Shown piece by piece: positions 47,452 to 56,012 of a stretch of 64,000 nt of DNA (positions within the stretch are counted from its first letter, which is position 1; every line of letters starts with the position of its first letter). A program made the translations under genes and the position numbers. The DNA lies in the NCBI RefSeq assembly GCF_900111735.1, contig NZ_FOHW01000008.1:105452-169451 (forward strand). The letters run 5' to 3'. Origin of the DNA: Pseudomonas graminis (GTDB taxonomy: Bacteria; Pseudomonadota; Gammaproteobacteria; Pseudomonadales; Pseudomonadaceae). The notes beneath the pieces are model-generated. The model was not told the DNA's origin. It made no database searches and saw nothing but the letters and a program-made list of their open reading frames with translations.

Positions 47452-50166
47452 TTAGAAGTGGTACGTGGCGCGGGCGAACAGCGTGCGGCCCAGTGGGTCG
47501 GTGTAGCGCGGGTCGTAGCCGGACTGGAAGTTGTAAGCCTGGTTGGTGAACGGAGGGTTGCGGTCAAACATGTTTCTCATGCCGACATCGACATCCAGTA
47601 CTTTTTCGAAGGTGTAACCCGTCGCCACGTCCCATACCGAGTAGGACGCAACGCGCGCGTTCGTGTCGCGGTCGTAATCGTTGTAGCCAGTGGTGAAGCG
47701 GTTGGTCAGCGTGGCACGGGCCGGGCCCAGGTTCCAACTGGCTGTCAGGTTGTGTTTCCAGCGCGCAATCACGCCATCACCCTGGAAGTCGCCGACTTTG
47801 TCGGTATAAGGCCCTTTGATCGTGCTCTGGAAATCATAAGCGTCGACGTAAGTGCCTTGCAGGCCGAGGCCGAACTGGCCGTATGGCGTGTTCGGGAAGC
47901 GGTAGTCCAGCGAGACGTCCACGCCGTTGGTATCGACGTTACCCAGGTTGGAGTTGGTCGCGATGATGTTGGCCAGCGTGCCGTCGGCATTGCGCACGTA
48001 ACGGTCGGCATAGGCCGCTGAGTCAGAGAACACTGTGGACTCCGGAAACGCCTGGATCTGGTTTGAGATGTGAACCCACCAGAAGTCCAGACCCACCGAC
48101 AAATCGCGAACAGGCTGATAAACAAAGCCGAAGGTGACGTTACGGGCTTTTTCAGGCGCCAAGTCCGGATTCCCCCCGATCTGACTAAGAAATTGCTGGC
48201 CGCAGTCGCGACCGGCGTTGCCGCCAGGCTGCACCACGCCACCGGTACACAGGCGAGGGTCGTTGTAGGACGCTTGGGTGAAGGTAATGCTTTGCGGAGC
48301 ATAAAGCTCATACAACGATGGCGCGCGGAACCCTTCGCTGTACGCACCGCGAACCACCAATTGCTTGAACGGCTGGTAGCGGAACGAATACTTAGGGTTG
48401 GTGGTGCTGCCGAAGTCACTGTAGGCATCGTGACGAATAGCGGCGCTCAGCTCCAGGCTGTCGAGCACGGGCACGTTCAGTTCGGCGTATTCAGCTTTTA
48501 CAGTACGGTCACCGGTCACGCTGCCGTTTGAGTCCAGGCCCAGGCTGCTGATGTCATCGACGAACGGGTTGAAGTCCTGGTGGAATTTCTCTTTACGGTA
48601 CTCACCGCCCAAGGCCAGGCCGGAAGGGCCCGAGCCAAACCAGTCACCGATTTCACGGCTGACTCGACCGTCCAAGGCCATTACACGACCGACTGCCGAG
48701 GAATACTGGCCGTGATACGCCGCGTCGTCGATGTACTGCTGGCCCGCTGCGGACTGGGCGCCGAACGGGTTGATAGTGCCGTTGGCCAGACCGGCCACCA
48801 TGGCGCTGTCGCTGACATAACCATTGGTGACGGACGAGAGAATTTTGTTCTGGTTATACGAGGCGCCGACGTTGTAGTCCCAGCCGCCAACCAAGCCGTC
48901 AAAGGTCAGCAAAATACGCTGGCTGGTGTTCTGGTCTTTGGATTCGCGGCCGCCTGCAGCGGTTTCACGCCAGTTGAGATCTACAGGTTGGGTCGGGTCG
49001 AGCGCGAAATTGCTGGGTAGCGGTGTGATGCCGTTCCCAGGGTAATAAGGGGAGGACGGGGCCAGGCTTTGGCCGGTCAGTGGTGCCGGAGCAATGGCGG
49101 TGGCGTTGTTGTTGCGCGCCCAGAAGTACTCCAGGCTGACGTTATGATCGTCGGCCAGCTTGCCAGTGGCTTTACCGAAGAACGACGTTTTTTCAGTCTG
49201 CGGCACCAGATCAATGTATTGCTTGGTGTCGAAGCGGCAAAGGCCACGGCTCAGTACCTGGCCTGGACCACTGCAATTGCTCCCCAGCAACGGGTTGCTG
49301 GCATTGTCGCCCTGGTTGTAGTTGGCCGGGAACGAGGTGCCCGAGGTCTGGTCAAGGCCGCGGCCAGGTTGGTAGCTATTGGCAAACGAGCGGTCACGGG
49401 CAGCGAGGTTGCCTTGGGTGTTGTAGTTGAACACGCCCATGACATTGAAACGCTGTTCCTCCAGATCGCCGTAGCCCCAACTGGCGCTCATGTCTTTGGT
49501 GTCACCGCCGCCGGCAGCGGTAGGGGACGAGCCACCGCGGCTAAGCGAGCCGTCGGTCAGAGCTTTTTTTGTGATGAAGTTGATCACGCCACCAATGGCG
49601 TCGGTGCCGTACAACGCCGATGCTCCGTCACGCAGCACTTCCACGCGTTCGATGGCGGCGAACGGGATCATGTTCAGATCGACCGCTCCACCTGCCGAGT
49701 TGGTGCCCGACAGCGCGTTGTTGGCAAGGCGACGACCGTTGAGCAGCACCAGGGTTTTGTTCGCGCCAATACCGCGCATATCGGCGAACGAAGCGCCGCC
49801 AGTCGCTGAGCCCACGGAGCCTGCGCTGTTGTTGATGGACTGACTGCCAGTGATGCGCTGAACCAGTTCGGCGGTCGTGGTAACGCCCTGTTTCCTGAGA
49901 TCATCGGCGCGCAGGATGGTAATAGGCACCGCCGTTTCGGCATCGACCCGGCGAATCGCCGAGCCCGTTACCTCTACCCGTTGCAGTTGCGTGGTCGCAG
50001 GCGCTGCAGCGGAGGCTGGTGCGGCAGCTTCGCTGGCGCCATCGGTGTTTTCTGCGCCATAGGCCGGGCTCATGCCGACCGCCAGTGCGCAAATCAGCGC
50101 ACGGGGGTGGCGTTGTACGGCTACAACAAGGGACTTGAGGGTAAAACCGGGAAAGCTCATCAGCAT
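47452..50166 (-). CDS. TonB-dependent outer-membrane receptor
   Basis: 904 residues. Signal peptide to about AYG, a linker rich in Ala/Pro, a TonB-box-like RVEVTGS, plug domain (about 55-180, with LLNGRRL and VEVLRDGASALYGTDAIGG) and a 22-strand beta-barrel ending in the outer-membrane signature FARATYHF. The plug sequence is of the broad 'peptide/carbohydrate' type rather than a siderophore receptor. It is 60 nt upstream of yejA, so the substrate probably passes to YejABEF. Confidence 0.92.
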   Translation of the reverse strand: MLMSFPGFTLKSLVVAVQRHPRALICALAVGMSPAYGAENTDGASEAAAPASAAAPATTQLQRVEVTGSAIRRVDAETAVPITILRADDLRKQGVTTTAELVQRITGSQSINNSAGSVGSATGGASFADMRGIGANKTLVLLNGRRLANNALSGTNSAGGAVDLNMIPFAAIERVEVLRDGASALYGTDAIGGVINFITKKALTDGSLSRGGSSPTAAGGGDTKDMSASWGYGDLEEQRFNVMGVFNYNTQGNLAARDRSFANSYQPGRGLDQTSGTSFPANYNQGDNASNPLLGSNCSGPGQVLSRGLCRFDTKQYIDLVPQTEKTSFFGKATGKLADDHNVSLEYFWARNNNATAIAPAPLTGQSLAPSSPYYPGNGITPLPSNFALDPTQPVDLNWRETAAGGRESKDQNTSQRILLTFDGLVGGWDYNVGASYNQNKILSSVTNGYVSDSAMVAGLANGTINPFGAQSAAGQQYIDDAAYHGQYSSAVGRVMALDGRVSREIGDWFGSGPSGLALGGEYRKEKFHQDFNPFVDDISSLGLDSNGSVTGDRTVKAEYAELNVPVLDSLELSAAIRHDAYSDFGSTTNPKYSFRYQPFKQLVVRGAYSEGFRAPSLYELYAPQSITFTQASYNDPRLCTGGVVQPGGNAGRDCGQQFLSQIGGNPDLAPEKARNVTFGFVYQPVRDLSVGLDFWWVHISNQIQAFPESTVFSDSAAYADRYVRNADGTLANIIATNSNLGNVDTNGVDVSLDYRFPNTPYGQFGLGLQGTYVDAYDFQSTIKGPYTDKVGDFQGDGVIARWKHNLTASWNLGPARATLTNRFTTGYNDYDRDTNARVASYSVWDVATGYTFEKVLDVDVGMRNMFDRNPPFTNQAYNFQSGYDPRYTDPLGRTLFARATYHF

Positions 50167-50322
50167 GGTAGTTTCCGACTTATTCCAGATGTTATTGAAA
50201 TGGCTTTGTGAGCCCTCGTTGCTCCGACGCGGTGATGGCGGTCGGGAATTTCCTTATTTCAAGCAAGCCGCTCCCCTCCGAGGCAAAAACCCGGACGGCG
50301 GTGAATCGGGAGTAGGGTGTGC

Positions 50323-50346
50323 AGCGCCGCATCGAGGCGCGGCGCC
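50323..50346. other. GC-rich hairpin between exbD and the receptor gene
   Basis: GCGCCGC/GCGGCGC arms around an 8-nt loop in the 217-nt gap. No T-run follows, so it is more likely an mRNA-processing or stability element than a terminator. Confidence 0.4.
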
Positions 50347-50383
50347 TATTTCAAGTGCAGATCAACTGCCGGTCATGGGCCGA

Positions 50384-50785
50384 TCATTTCGAGGTCATCA
50401 CTGAAATTTTGGTAATGCCCGAGCGCTCGATCGACGCCATCGCCTTGGCCACCTGGCCGTAGTTGACGTTGGTGTCGGCCTGCAATTGCACGCGCACCTC
50501 CGGGTCCCTGGCCTTGACGTCCTTGAGGCTGAGCTCCAGGGATTCCGGCGCGACTTCGGATTTTGCCAGGTAGAACTTGCCGTCCTGGTCGACGCTGACC
50601 ACCACCGGGTCTTTCTTGTCGGCGGCGGCGACGGCGTCGGTTTTCGGCAGGTTGACCTTGATGGCGTTGGTCATCAGCGGCGCGGTGACGATGAACACCA
50701 CCAGCAGCACGAGCATCACGTCCACCAGCGGCGTGACGTTCATTTCGCTGAGCACTTCATCGCTGTCTTGGGTGGAGAACGACAT
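50384..50785 (-). CDS. exbD: TonB-system energiser ExbD
   Basis: 133 residues. Single TM helix with the essential Asp (VTPLVDVMLVLLVVFIV, Asp near residue 22) and a periplasmic domain. With ExbB it uses the proton gradient to energise TonB. Start overlaps the exbB stop as ATGA. Confidence 0.93.
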   Translation of the reverse strand: MSFSTQDSDEVLSEMNVTPLVDVMLVLLVVFIVTAPLMTNAIKVNLPKTDAVAAADKKDPVVVSVDQDGKFYLAKSEVAPESLELSLKDVKARDPEVRVQLQADTNVNYGQVAKAMASIERSGITKISVMTSK

Positions 50786-51492
50786 CAGCTCGCCTCCCGC
50801 ACAGCCTGACTGTGCTTGCTGGCGATGGCCTGACGGTTGATGGCGAATGCGCTGCGTTGGGCGAGGGCGTCGAAGTCGTGGGCGAAATCATCCATGTCGG
50901 CGACGGCGAGCTTGAGGCGACGCAGGAAGAAGTTGTAGATCAGCACTGCCGGGACTGCGACAGCGATGCCGACACCGGTGGCAATCAGGGCGTGACCGAT
51001 GGGGCCGGCCACGGTTTCCAGGCTCGCCGAACCGCTGGCGCCGATGCTTTGCAACGCTTCCATGATCCCCCAGACCGTACCGAACAGGCCGATGAACGGC
51101 GCGGTGCTGCCGATACTGGCGAGGATGGCCTGGCCGGCTTCCAGGGCGCGGCGTTCTTTCTGGATCTGCTGGCGCAGGTTGCGCTCCAGGCGATCGGAGC
51201 GGTTGATGGTGTGGGCGAGCTGCTGGGTGTTGCGCGGCGAATCGTCCACCGCCATGGCTTCGAAACCGCTGTTGGCGATGCGCGCCAGGGAGCCCGGGTA
51301 TTGACTGGAGTGCTCGGCGGCGGTGAGCAGATCCGGCGCCGCCCAGAAGGCTTTGGTGAACTGTTTGTTTTGGGTCTTTAAGCGTAAGTACTGTGCGGAT
51401 TTGATCAGCAGCAGTCCCCAGCTCAGCACTGAAAACACCACCAGCGCCCAGAGTACGCCGGGGACAATCATCGAAGAGATCGATTCGTTCAT
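50785..51492 (-). CDS. exbB: TonB-system energiser ExbB
   Basis: 235 residues, three TM helices (about 9-31, 125-147, 160-182); the ASIGSTAPFIGLFGTVWGIM motif is diagnostic of ExbB/MotA/TolQ proteins. GAGGTG ribosome site. Confidence 0.93.
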   Translation of the reverse strand: MNESISSMIVPGVLWALVVFSVLSWGLLLIKSAQYLRLKTQNKQFTKAFWAAPDLLTAAEHSSQYPGSLARIANSGFEAMAVDDSPRNTQQLAHTINRSDRLERNLRQQIQKERRALEAGQAILASIGSTAPFIGLFGTVWGIMEALQSIGASGSASLETVAGPIGHALIATGVGIAVAVPAVLIYNFFLRRLKLAVADMDDFAHDFDALAQRSAFAINRQAIASKHSQAVREAS

Positions 51493-51544
51493 GGTTACAC
51501 CTCACCCGCTCTATAAAAAGTTGTTGTTGATCGGCTGACCGGGT

Positions 51545-52384
51545 TCATTCGGGCAGCTTGAAGTCGATGGTTTGCGTCGCGAAGCCTTCGATCGGGGTGT
51601 CGCCGCGCTTGGCCGGAACAAACTTCCAGTTGCGCACCGTTTCCACCGCCGCATCGTCCAGCACCTGTTTGCCGCTGGATTTGGTCACCTCGACCGTGCC
51701 GGCGCGGCCGTTGGGCAGCACCTTGATGCGCAGGATCACGCGGCCCTCCATGCCCTTGCGCAGCGCCGCGCCGGGGTATTCCGGTGGCGGGTTGCCCAGA
51801 CTGGCGAGGCCGGAAATCGCCGCCGATTCTTTGACCGGTGCCGCAGCCGGCGCTGGCGGTGCAGGGGATGGCGACGGTGCGGCCGGCGCAGGTGTGCTCG
51901 GCGCAGCGGGTGCAGCAGGGGCGGGCGGTGTTGGCTTTTTCACCGGTTCAGGCTTCTTGACCGGCTTGGGCTTCTCGACCTTCGGCTTTTCCACCGGCTT
52001 TGTCGGCGGCTTGACCGCGTCGGGGTCCTCGACCGGTTGCTCCGGTTCAGGAGGCGGCGGCGGAGGCGGAGGCGGCTCAGGCGGAGGCGGCGGTGGTGGT
52101 GGCTCAGGTGGAGTTTCCGGGGTTGGCGGTGTCGGGCTGGTCAATTCCACGGTCATCTCGGGCACTTGCGGCGCAACTTCCGGGACCTCGGCTTTGGCGG
52201 TCTGCATATACCACCAGATGCCGCCGTGAATAAGGAGCGAGGCGGCAATCAATATCAACACGTGCGTCCGGCTTAGTTCACCCGGGCGCGAGGTGTTTTC
52301 CTTGAAAGGAATACGCGGCCAGGCCATGGACAGAGCGTCCGGCGCCGGGTCAGGTATGACTTTCGTTTTTACCGCGTCATTCAT
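51545..52384 (-). CDS. tonB: Energy transducer TonB
   Basis: 279 residues. N-terminal TM anchor (about 37-56, HVLILIAASLLIHGGIWWY), long Pro/Glu/Lys-rich periplasm-spanning stretch and a C-terminal TonB domain (YPGAALRKGMEGRVILRIKV). The start at 52384 follows GAGGGAGC; an upstream GTG-type start is less likely. First gene of the block, so it is probably dedicated to the receptor encoded downstream. Confidence 0.93.
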   Translation of the reverse strand: MNDAVKTKVIPDPAPDALSMAWPRIPFKENTSRPGELSRTHVLILIAASLLIHGGIWWYMQTAKAEVPEVAPQVPEMTVELTSPTPPTPETPPEPPPPPPPPEPPPPPPPPPEPEQPVEDPDAVKPPTKPVEKPKVEKPKPVKKPEPVKKPTPPAPAAPAAPSTPAPAAPSPSPAPPAPAAAPVKESAAISGLASLGNPPPEYPGAALRKGMEGRVILRIKVLPNGRAGTVEVTKSSGKQVLDDAAVETVRNWKFVPAKRGDTPIEGFATQTIDFKLPE

Positions 52385-52622
52385 TAAAGCTCCCTCGGAT
52401 GGTTGAAGGGCAATAAGGGTCCGTTCAAACAAGTTGCCGTGTTTGAAGTTGACGTCCGTGCTGTCGGTAGCACGAGGCCTGGAGGAGCAGGTCTTTAAAG
52501 AACCACTCTTATATAAGTGCTGTTGCTGCGTGAGCTATGGAGACGACATTGCAGTTCCCTGATTTCTTGTTGAGTACGGAGATGTACGTCTTTGTTTCAG
52601 AATGACTACCTAACGATGATCG

Positions 52623-52643
52623 CTATTGCAACCGCTATGCCAG
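52623..52643 (-). promoter_or_regulatory. Sigma-54 promoter candidate for tonB operon
   Basis: On the minus strand TGGCATAGCGGTTGCAA: GG and GC are exactly 10 nt apart and the -12 box TTGC is perfect. It matches TGGCAC-N5-TTGC except one base in the -24 box. Distance to the tonB ATG is about 230 nt. Confidence 0.55.
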
Positions 52644-52835
52644 TGCAGGGCTCTGGCCCGCCATTTCTGGCCTGGGTCGGGGCGATGTCGCATTCCTGTA
52701 ACTTTTTAGCGAATTTCATTTGATCTGGCTCCGTTCACTTTATGGGGGTAGGGAAAGTTTCCTAAACAGGGGGCGAGCCTATTCATTCAGGTTCACCGCG
52801 CGGTTGCGCGTTGACCTGTTCCCGTTGGATCAGAA

Positions 52836-52878
52836 GTGCAATGCACCAAACGTGATTAAGTAGGTGCAAGTTGGTGCG
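52836..52878. promoter_or_regulatory. NtrC-like half-sites
   Basis: TGCACC (52842-52847) and GGTGCA (52863-52868) are the two halves of an NtrC site but 15 nt apart instead of 5, one helical turn more; a further GGTGC follows at 52873. The palindrome GTGCAATGCAC overlaps the first. About 200 bp upstream of the sigma-54 candidate, a usual enhancer distance. Weak on its own. Confidence 0.35.
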
Positions 52879-53585
52879 TGAGTGTTCAAGTGATCATTGT
52901 GGTGTGTCCTGAAAGTGTGACTTGTCGGTCAGGGTGTGGAGAGTCGTTATCGCTGTCGTGCACTGATTAAAAATGATCAGTGATGATTTTTAGTGTGCGT
53001 GAATCAACAGCGAACGATCCCGCGCGCTATTAAAAATTTTATTGGGACAGGCGCACCTGTCCCGAACAGGAACAATAAAAAGTGGCTACTAAATCGCTAT
53101 AAAAGCGGCAGCCATTGGAACGAAATAAAGATGAGGCACTGCAGCGAAGGGGCGCTGCGTTTCAGCCGGAGCGCTGAAGGGAAATGGGGCGGACGGCAGG
53201 CTCGCTGACGGAGGCGTGCAGCGGAAAAGGCAAGGCGCGGTGTGGGAGGATCGGGTGTGAAGGGCGCATGTCTGGCACGAATCGAGTTCCTTATCGACGG
53301 ACGCCAGACTTCTGGTCGACGTCCTGCACTGTTTCGGACGGGGTAATGTCCGGTTCCTGCCCCCGGGTGCGTGGTGCGCACCGTTTGGCAGCGTAGACTC
53401 GCGGCAGCCTGGGCTGGACGCGAAGCGTTTCGTGGTACTGACGTTCCACAAGAGAAACACTAGAAAGAAGTGTGCCAAAACGTGTCCGGTTGTAACATTT
53501 TTGACGCAGTGTCCCTTTTTCGTGGCGTTCGGCCTGTCCAGTACGGACCTGTTCGCGCGGTGCCATCGCTTTCTGGAGTGCATTC

Positions 53586-54704
53586 ATGAGCCACTTTTTC
53601 CCTGATCGTCCGGGTTATCGCCAGTTGCGCGAGCGTTTCAGGGCGGCAGCCACCGCCGCTGGCGCTCGGTTGAGTGAGTACGTCCACCCGTTGTCGGGGC
53701 CTTTTGGTGAGGCGCTGGCCACGGACGTCGCCTGGCTCGGCGACCCGGATGCGCAGCGGGTGTTGGTGGCGTTGAGCGGCACCCATGGGGTGGAGGGTTA
53801 TTACGGTTCCGATTGTCAAAGCCGCTGGCTCGAGGGGTTTGACCCACGCGCGCTGCACGAGGGCGTGGCGATCCTGATGATTCACCTGATCAACCCTTGG
53901 GGCACGGCGTGGATGCGGCGGGTCAACGAAGACAACCTCGATCAGAACCGCAACTACCTGGACTTCAGCCGGCCGCTGCCGAACAACCGCGCCTATATCG
54001 ACGTCCACGGGATTTACGCCTGCGAGCAGTTGCGCGGGCCAAAGCGCGATCAGGCTGATGCTCAGTTTCAGGCAGCGATCGACGCGCGGGGCTGGTCAGG
54101 CTTGATGTCGGTGGTGGAGGCGGGGCAGTACGCATTCCCCGATGGGCTGTTTTTCGGTGGCAACGGGCCGAGCTGGTCCAATCGCACCCTGTGCAGCATC
54201 GTCGGCCAATACCTGCAGGACGTGGAGGTGGTGAGCTGTTTCGACTTGCACACCGGCGCCGGGGATTACGGCCATCCGATGCTGATGAGCATCGTCGAGT
54301 CGGCCTATCCCGCGCTCGATGATGCCAAAGCGTTGTTCGGGCCGTGGCTGTTCACGCTGATCACCGGCGCCAATCGCGTCAGCGAAACCGGTGTGGCGGC
54401 GACGTCCACCGGCTACACCTCGCAGATGCTCCTCGACGCGCTGCCGGGTGTGCACCTGATGCCGTTTGTCATTGAATGCGGTACGTACCCGGGGGCAGCG
54501 GTGCATGGGCATTTGCGGGACGACCATTGGCTGCACCTGCACGGCGATCCGCTGGACGAAACCGGTCGGCGGATCAAGAAAGGGCTGCTGGAGCAGTTCT
54601 ATCCGGCGGACCCGGACTGGCAGGAAGTGGCGTGGGTGAGGACGCGGCAGGTGTGGGACCGGGCTTTGGCGGCGTTGCCAGGGATTCGCGGCGTCGAGAT
54701 GTGA
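53586..54704 (+). CDS. DUF2817, M14-like zinc peptidase/deacylase
   Basis: 372 residues. Zinc ligands of the carboxypeptidase fold: HGVE (about residues 67-70) and the later FDLHTG His; the INPWG and NRNYLDF segments also fit DUF2817. Probably removes an amino acid or acyl group from a small peptide. The start at 53586 has GGAG 8 nt upstream. Divergent to the peptide-uptake block. Confidence 0.88.
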   Translation: MSHFFPDRPGYRQLRERFRAAATAAGARLSEYVHPLSGPFGEALATDVAWLGDPDAQRVLVALSGTHGVEGYYGSDCQSRWLEGFDPRALHEGVAILMIHLINPWGTAWMRRVNEDNLDQNRNYLDFSRPLPNNRAYIDVHGIYACEQLRGPKRDQADAQFQAAIDARGWSGLMSVVEAGQYAFPDGLFFGGNGPSWSNRTLCSIVGQYLQDVEVVSCFDLHTGAGDYGHPMLMSIVESAYPALDDAKALFGPWLFTLITGANRVSETGVAATSTGYTSQMLLDALPGVHLMPFVIECGTYPGAAVHGHLRDDHWLHLHGDPLDETGRRIKKGLLEQFYPADPDWQEVAWVRTRQVWDRALAALPGIRGVEM

Positions 54705-54732
54705 CTGGCTGAATGCCGGCTGTTCGCCGACA

Positions 54733-54757
54733 CCTGTAGGAGCGCGCTTGCCCGCGA
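54733..54757. repeat. Single REP element
   Basis: CCTGTAGGAGCGCGCTTGCC plus CGCGA, identical over its core to each arm of the REPIN at 36121. Confidence 0.85.
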
Positions 54758-54772
54758 AGAGGCCTTCAATGC

Positions 54773-55615
54773 CTACGCCTCCAGCAACCGTGCTGCCAAG
54801 GCCGGCAATAACACCTCGCACGACGCTTCGATCTTCAGATCCAGCAGGTCATCGGCGCGGGTTTTGCCCAGGTTGATGGCGATCAGCGGTTTGCCCTGAT
54901 CGTTGATGGCGCGGCACAGACGAAACGCCGAGAACGCCATCAGCGATGAGCCCACGACCAGCAGGCCTTGCGCGTCTTCCACCCGCTGCATGGCCTTGGC
55001 CGCCGTGGGTGGTGCCACGTTCTCGCCGAAAAACACCACGTCAGGTTTCATGCGTTCGCCGCCGCAGTGGGGGCAATGGGGCACCTGGAAGCGTTCCTCA
55101 AAGGCCGGGTCCAGCAGGGTATCGCCATCGGGCGCCTGCACCGCATCGACACCCGCCAGGTAAGGGTTTTGCTCGACCAGGGTCAGCTGAATGATGTCGC
55201 GCTCGGTGCGCTGGCGGCAGTCCAGGCAGAGCACCCAATGCAGGCTGCCGTGCAATTCCACCGCATCATGACTGCCGGCCTGATCGTGCAAGGTGTCGAC
55301 GTTCTGGGTGATGACCCCGCTGATGAGGTCGTGCTGCTGCAAGCGCGCAATCGCTTCGTGGGCCGGGTTGGGTTGCGCTACGCGAACGCGGGGCCAGCCG
55401 AGCATCGCGCGGGCCCAGTAACGGCGTCTGGCCTCGGGCGCATTGAGGAATTCCTGAAACATCATCGGCTGCCGACCCCGACGCACGCCCTCGCTGTCGC
55501 GGTAATCCGGAATCCCGGAAGAGGTGCTGATCCCGGCGCCGGTCAGCACGACGAACGAGCGGTCGTGCATCCATTGCAGCAGGGTATCGACATGGGTGTC
55601 AGGAACATCAGGCAT
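54773..55615 (-). CDS. NAD-dependent protein deacylase (sirtuin)
   Basis: 280 residues. Sir2 motifs GAGISTSSGIPDYR, TQNVDTLHD, HG (catalytic His) and a zinc site made by CLDC and CPHC. Removes acyl groups from lysines with NAD. Class II-like, similar to bacterial and mitochondrial Sir2/SIRT4 proteins. Confidence 0.92.
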   Translation of the reverse strand: MPDVPDTHVDTLLQWMHDRSFVVLTGAGISTSSGIPDYRDSEGVRRGRQPMMFQEFLNAPEARRRYWARAMLGWPRVRVAQPNPAHEAIARLQQHDLISGVITQNVDTLHDQAGSHDAVELHGSLHWVLCLDCRQRTERDIIQLTLVEQNPYLAGVDAVQAPDGDTLLDPAFEERFQVPHCPHCGGERMKPDVVFFGENVAPPTAAKAMQRVEDAQGLLVVGSSLMAFSAFRLCRAINDQGKPLIAINLGKTRADDLLDLKIEASCEVLLPALAARLLEA

Positions 55616-55651
55616 GCACAGGTCCTCAAGAGCGGCTGTGCGCTGATACTA

Positions 55652-55675
55652 GTAGGACCGGCTTCAGCCGGGAAG
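55652..55675. repeat. Short REP-type palindrome
   Basis: GGACCGGCTTCAGCCGGGAA, same class as at 33253 and 58311. Confidence 0.7.
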
Positions 55676-55737
55676 GGGCCTGAGTGAGCGCCATCGGTTT
55701 TGCAGCGTGACGCCTTCCTGTAATCCCGCCGCACACC

Positions 55738-55826
55738 TGTAGGAGTGAGCTTGCTCGCGATCCCGCCGCTTCAGGCGACTACGCGTTGACTGGAATGCTG
55801 CCTTCGCGAGCAAGCTCACTCCTACA
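55738..55826. repeat. REPIN with 23-bp arms
   Basis: Arms 55738-55760 and 55804-55826 are perfect reverse complements (GTAGGAGTGAGCTTGCTCGC core). A subtype differing from the 36121 element by a few bases. Confidence 0.92.
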
Positions 55827-55861
55827 CTGAACTAGCGTTAACACTCGAAACCTGCGCCGTG

Positions 55862-55959
55862 CACAGATCCGAGCCGGCTTGCTGGCGAACCCGGTTTTTC
55901 AGTCACCCTTGCTGTGCCTGAGCGGACGCTTTCGCCAGCAAGCCGGCTACAGATCTGTG
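55862..55959. repeat. Second-class REPIN with nested arms
   Basis: Inner arms AGCCGGCTTGCTGGCGAA (55872-55889 and 55931-55948) and outer arms CACAGATC/GATCTGTG (55862 and 55952). Different core from the neighbour. No gene lies between 55616 and 56012. Confidence 0.88.
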
Positions 55960-56012
55960 GTTAGACGGACATCTCCGCCTTTCCATCGCGCTGGGCGCAA
56001 CGGGATTGCCCC

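Larger units (their letters stand above)
52385..53585. other. Long non-coding region between tonB and the DUF2817 gene
   Basis: About 1.2 kb without a convincing gene. It holds a sigma-54 promoter candidate facing tonB, GCACC/GGTGC half-sites, the inverted repeat CACTGAT/ATCAGTG (near 52961-52983) and a perfect hairpin GGGACAGG-CGCA-CCTGTCCC at 53044-53063. The minus-strand frame 53089-53583 has no protein-like features. Confidence 0.5.

Noticed and set aside
52800..53585. RsmY/Z- or CrcZ-like small RNA in the long gap
   Set aside because: Neither repeated GGA loops nor a series of catabolite-activity motifs could be recognised.
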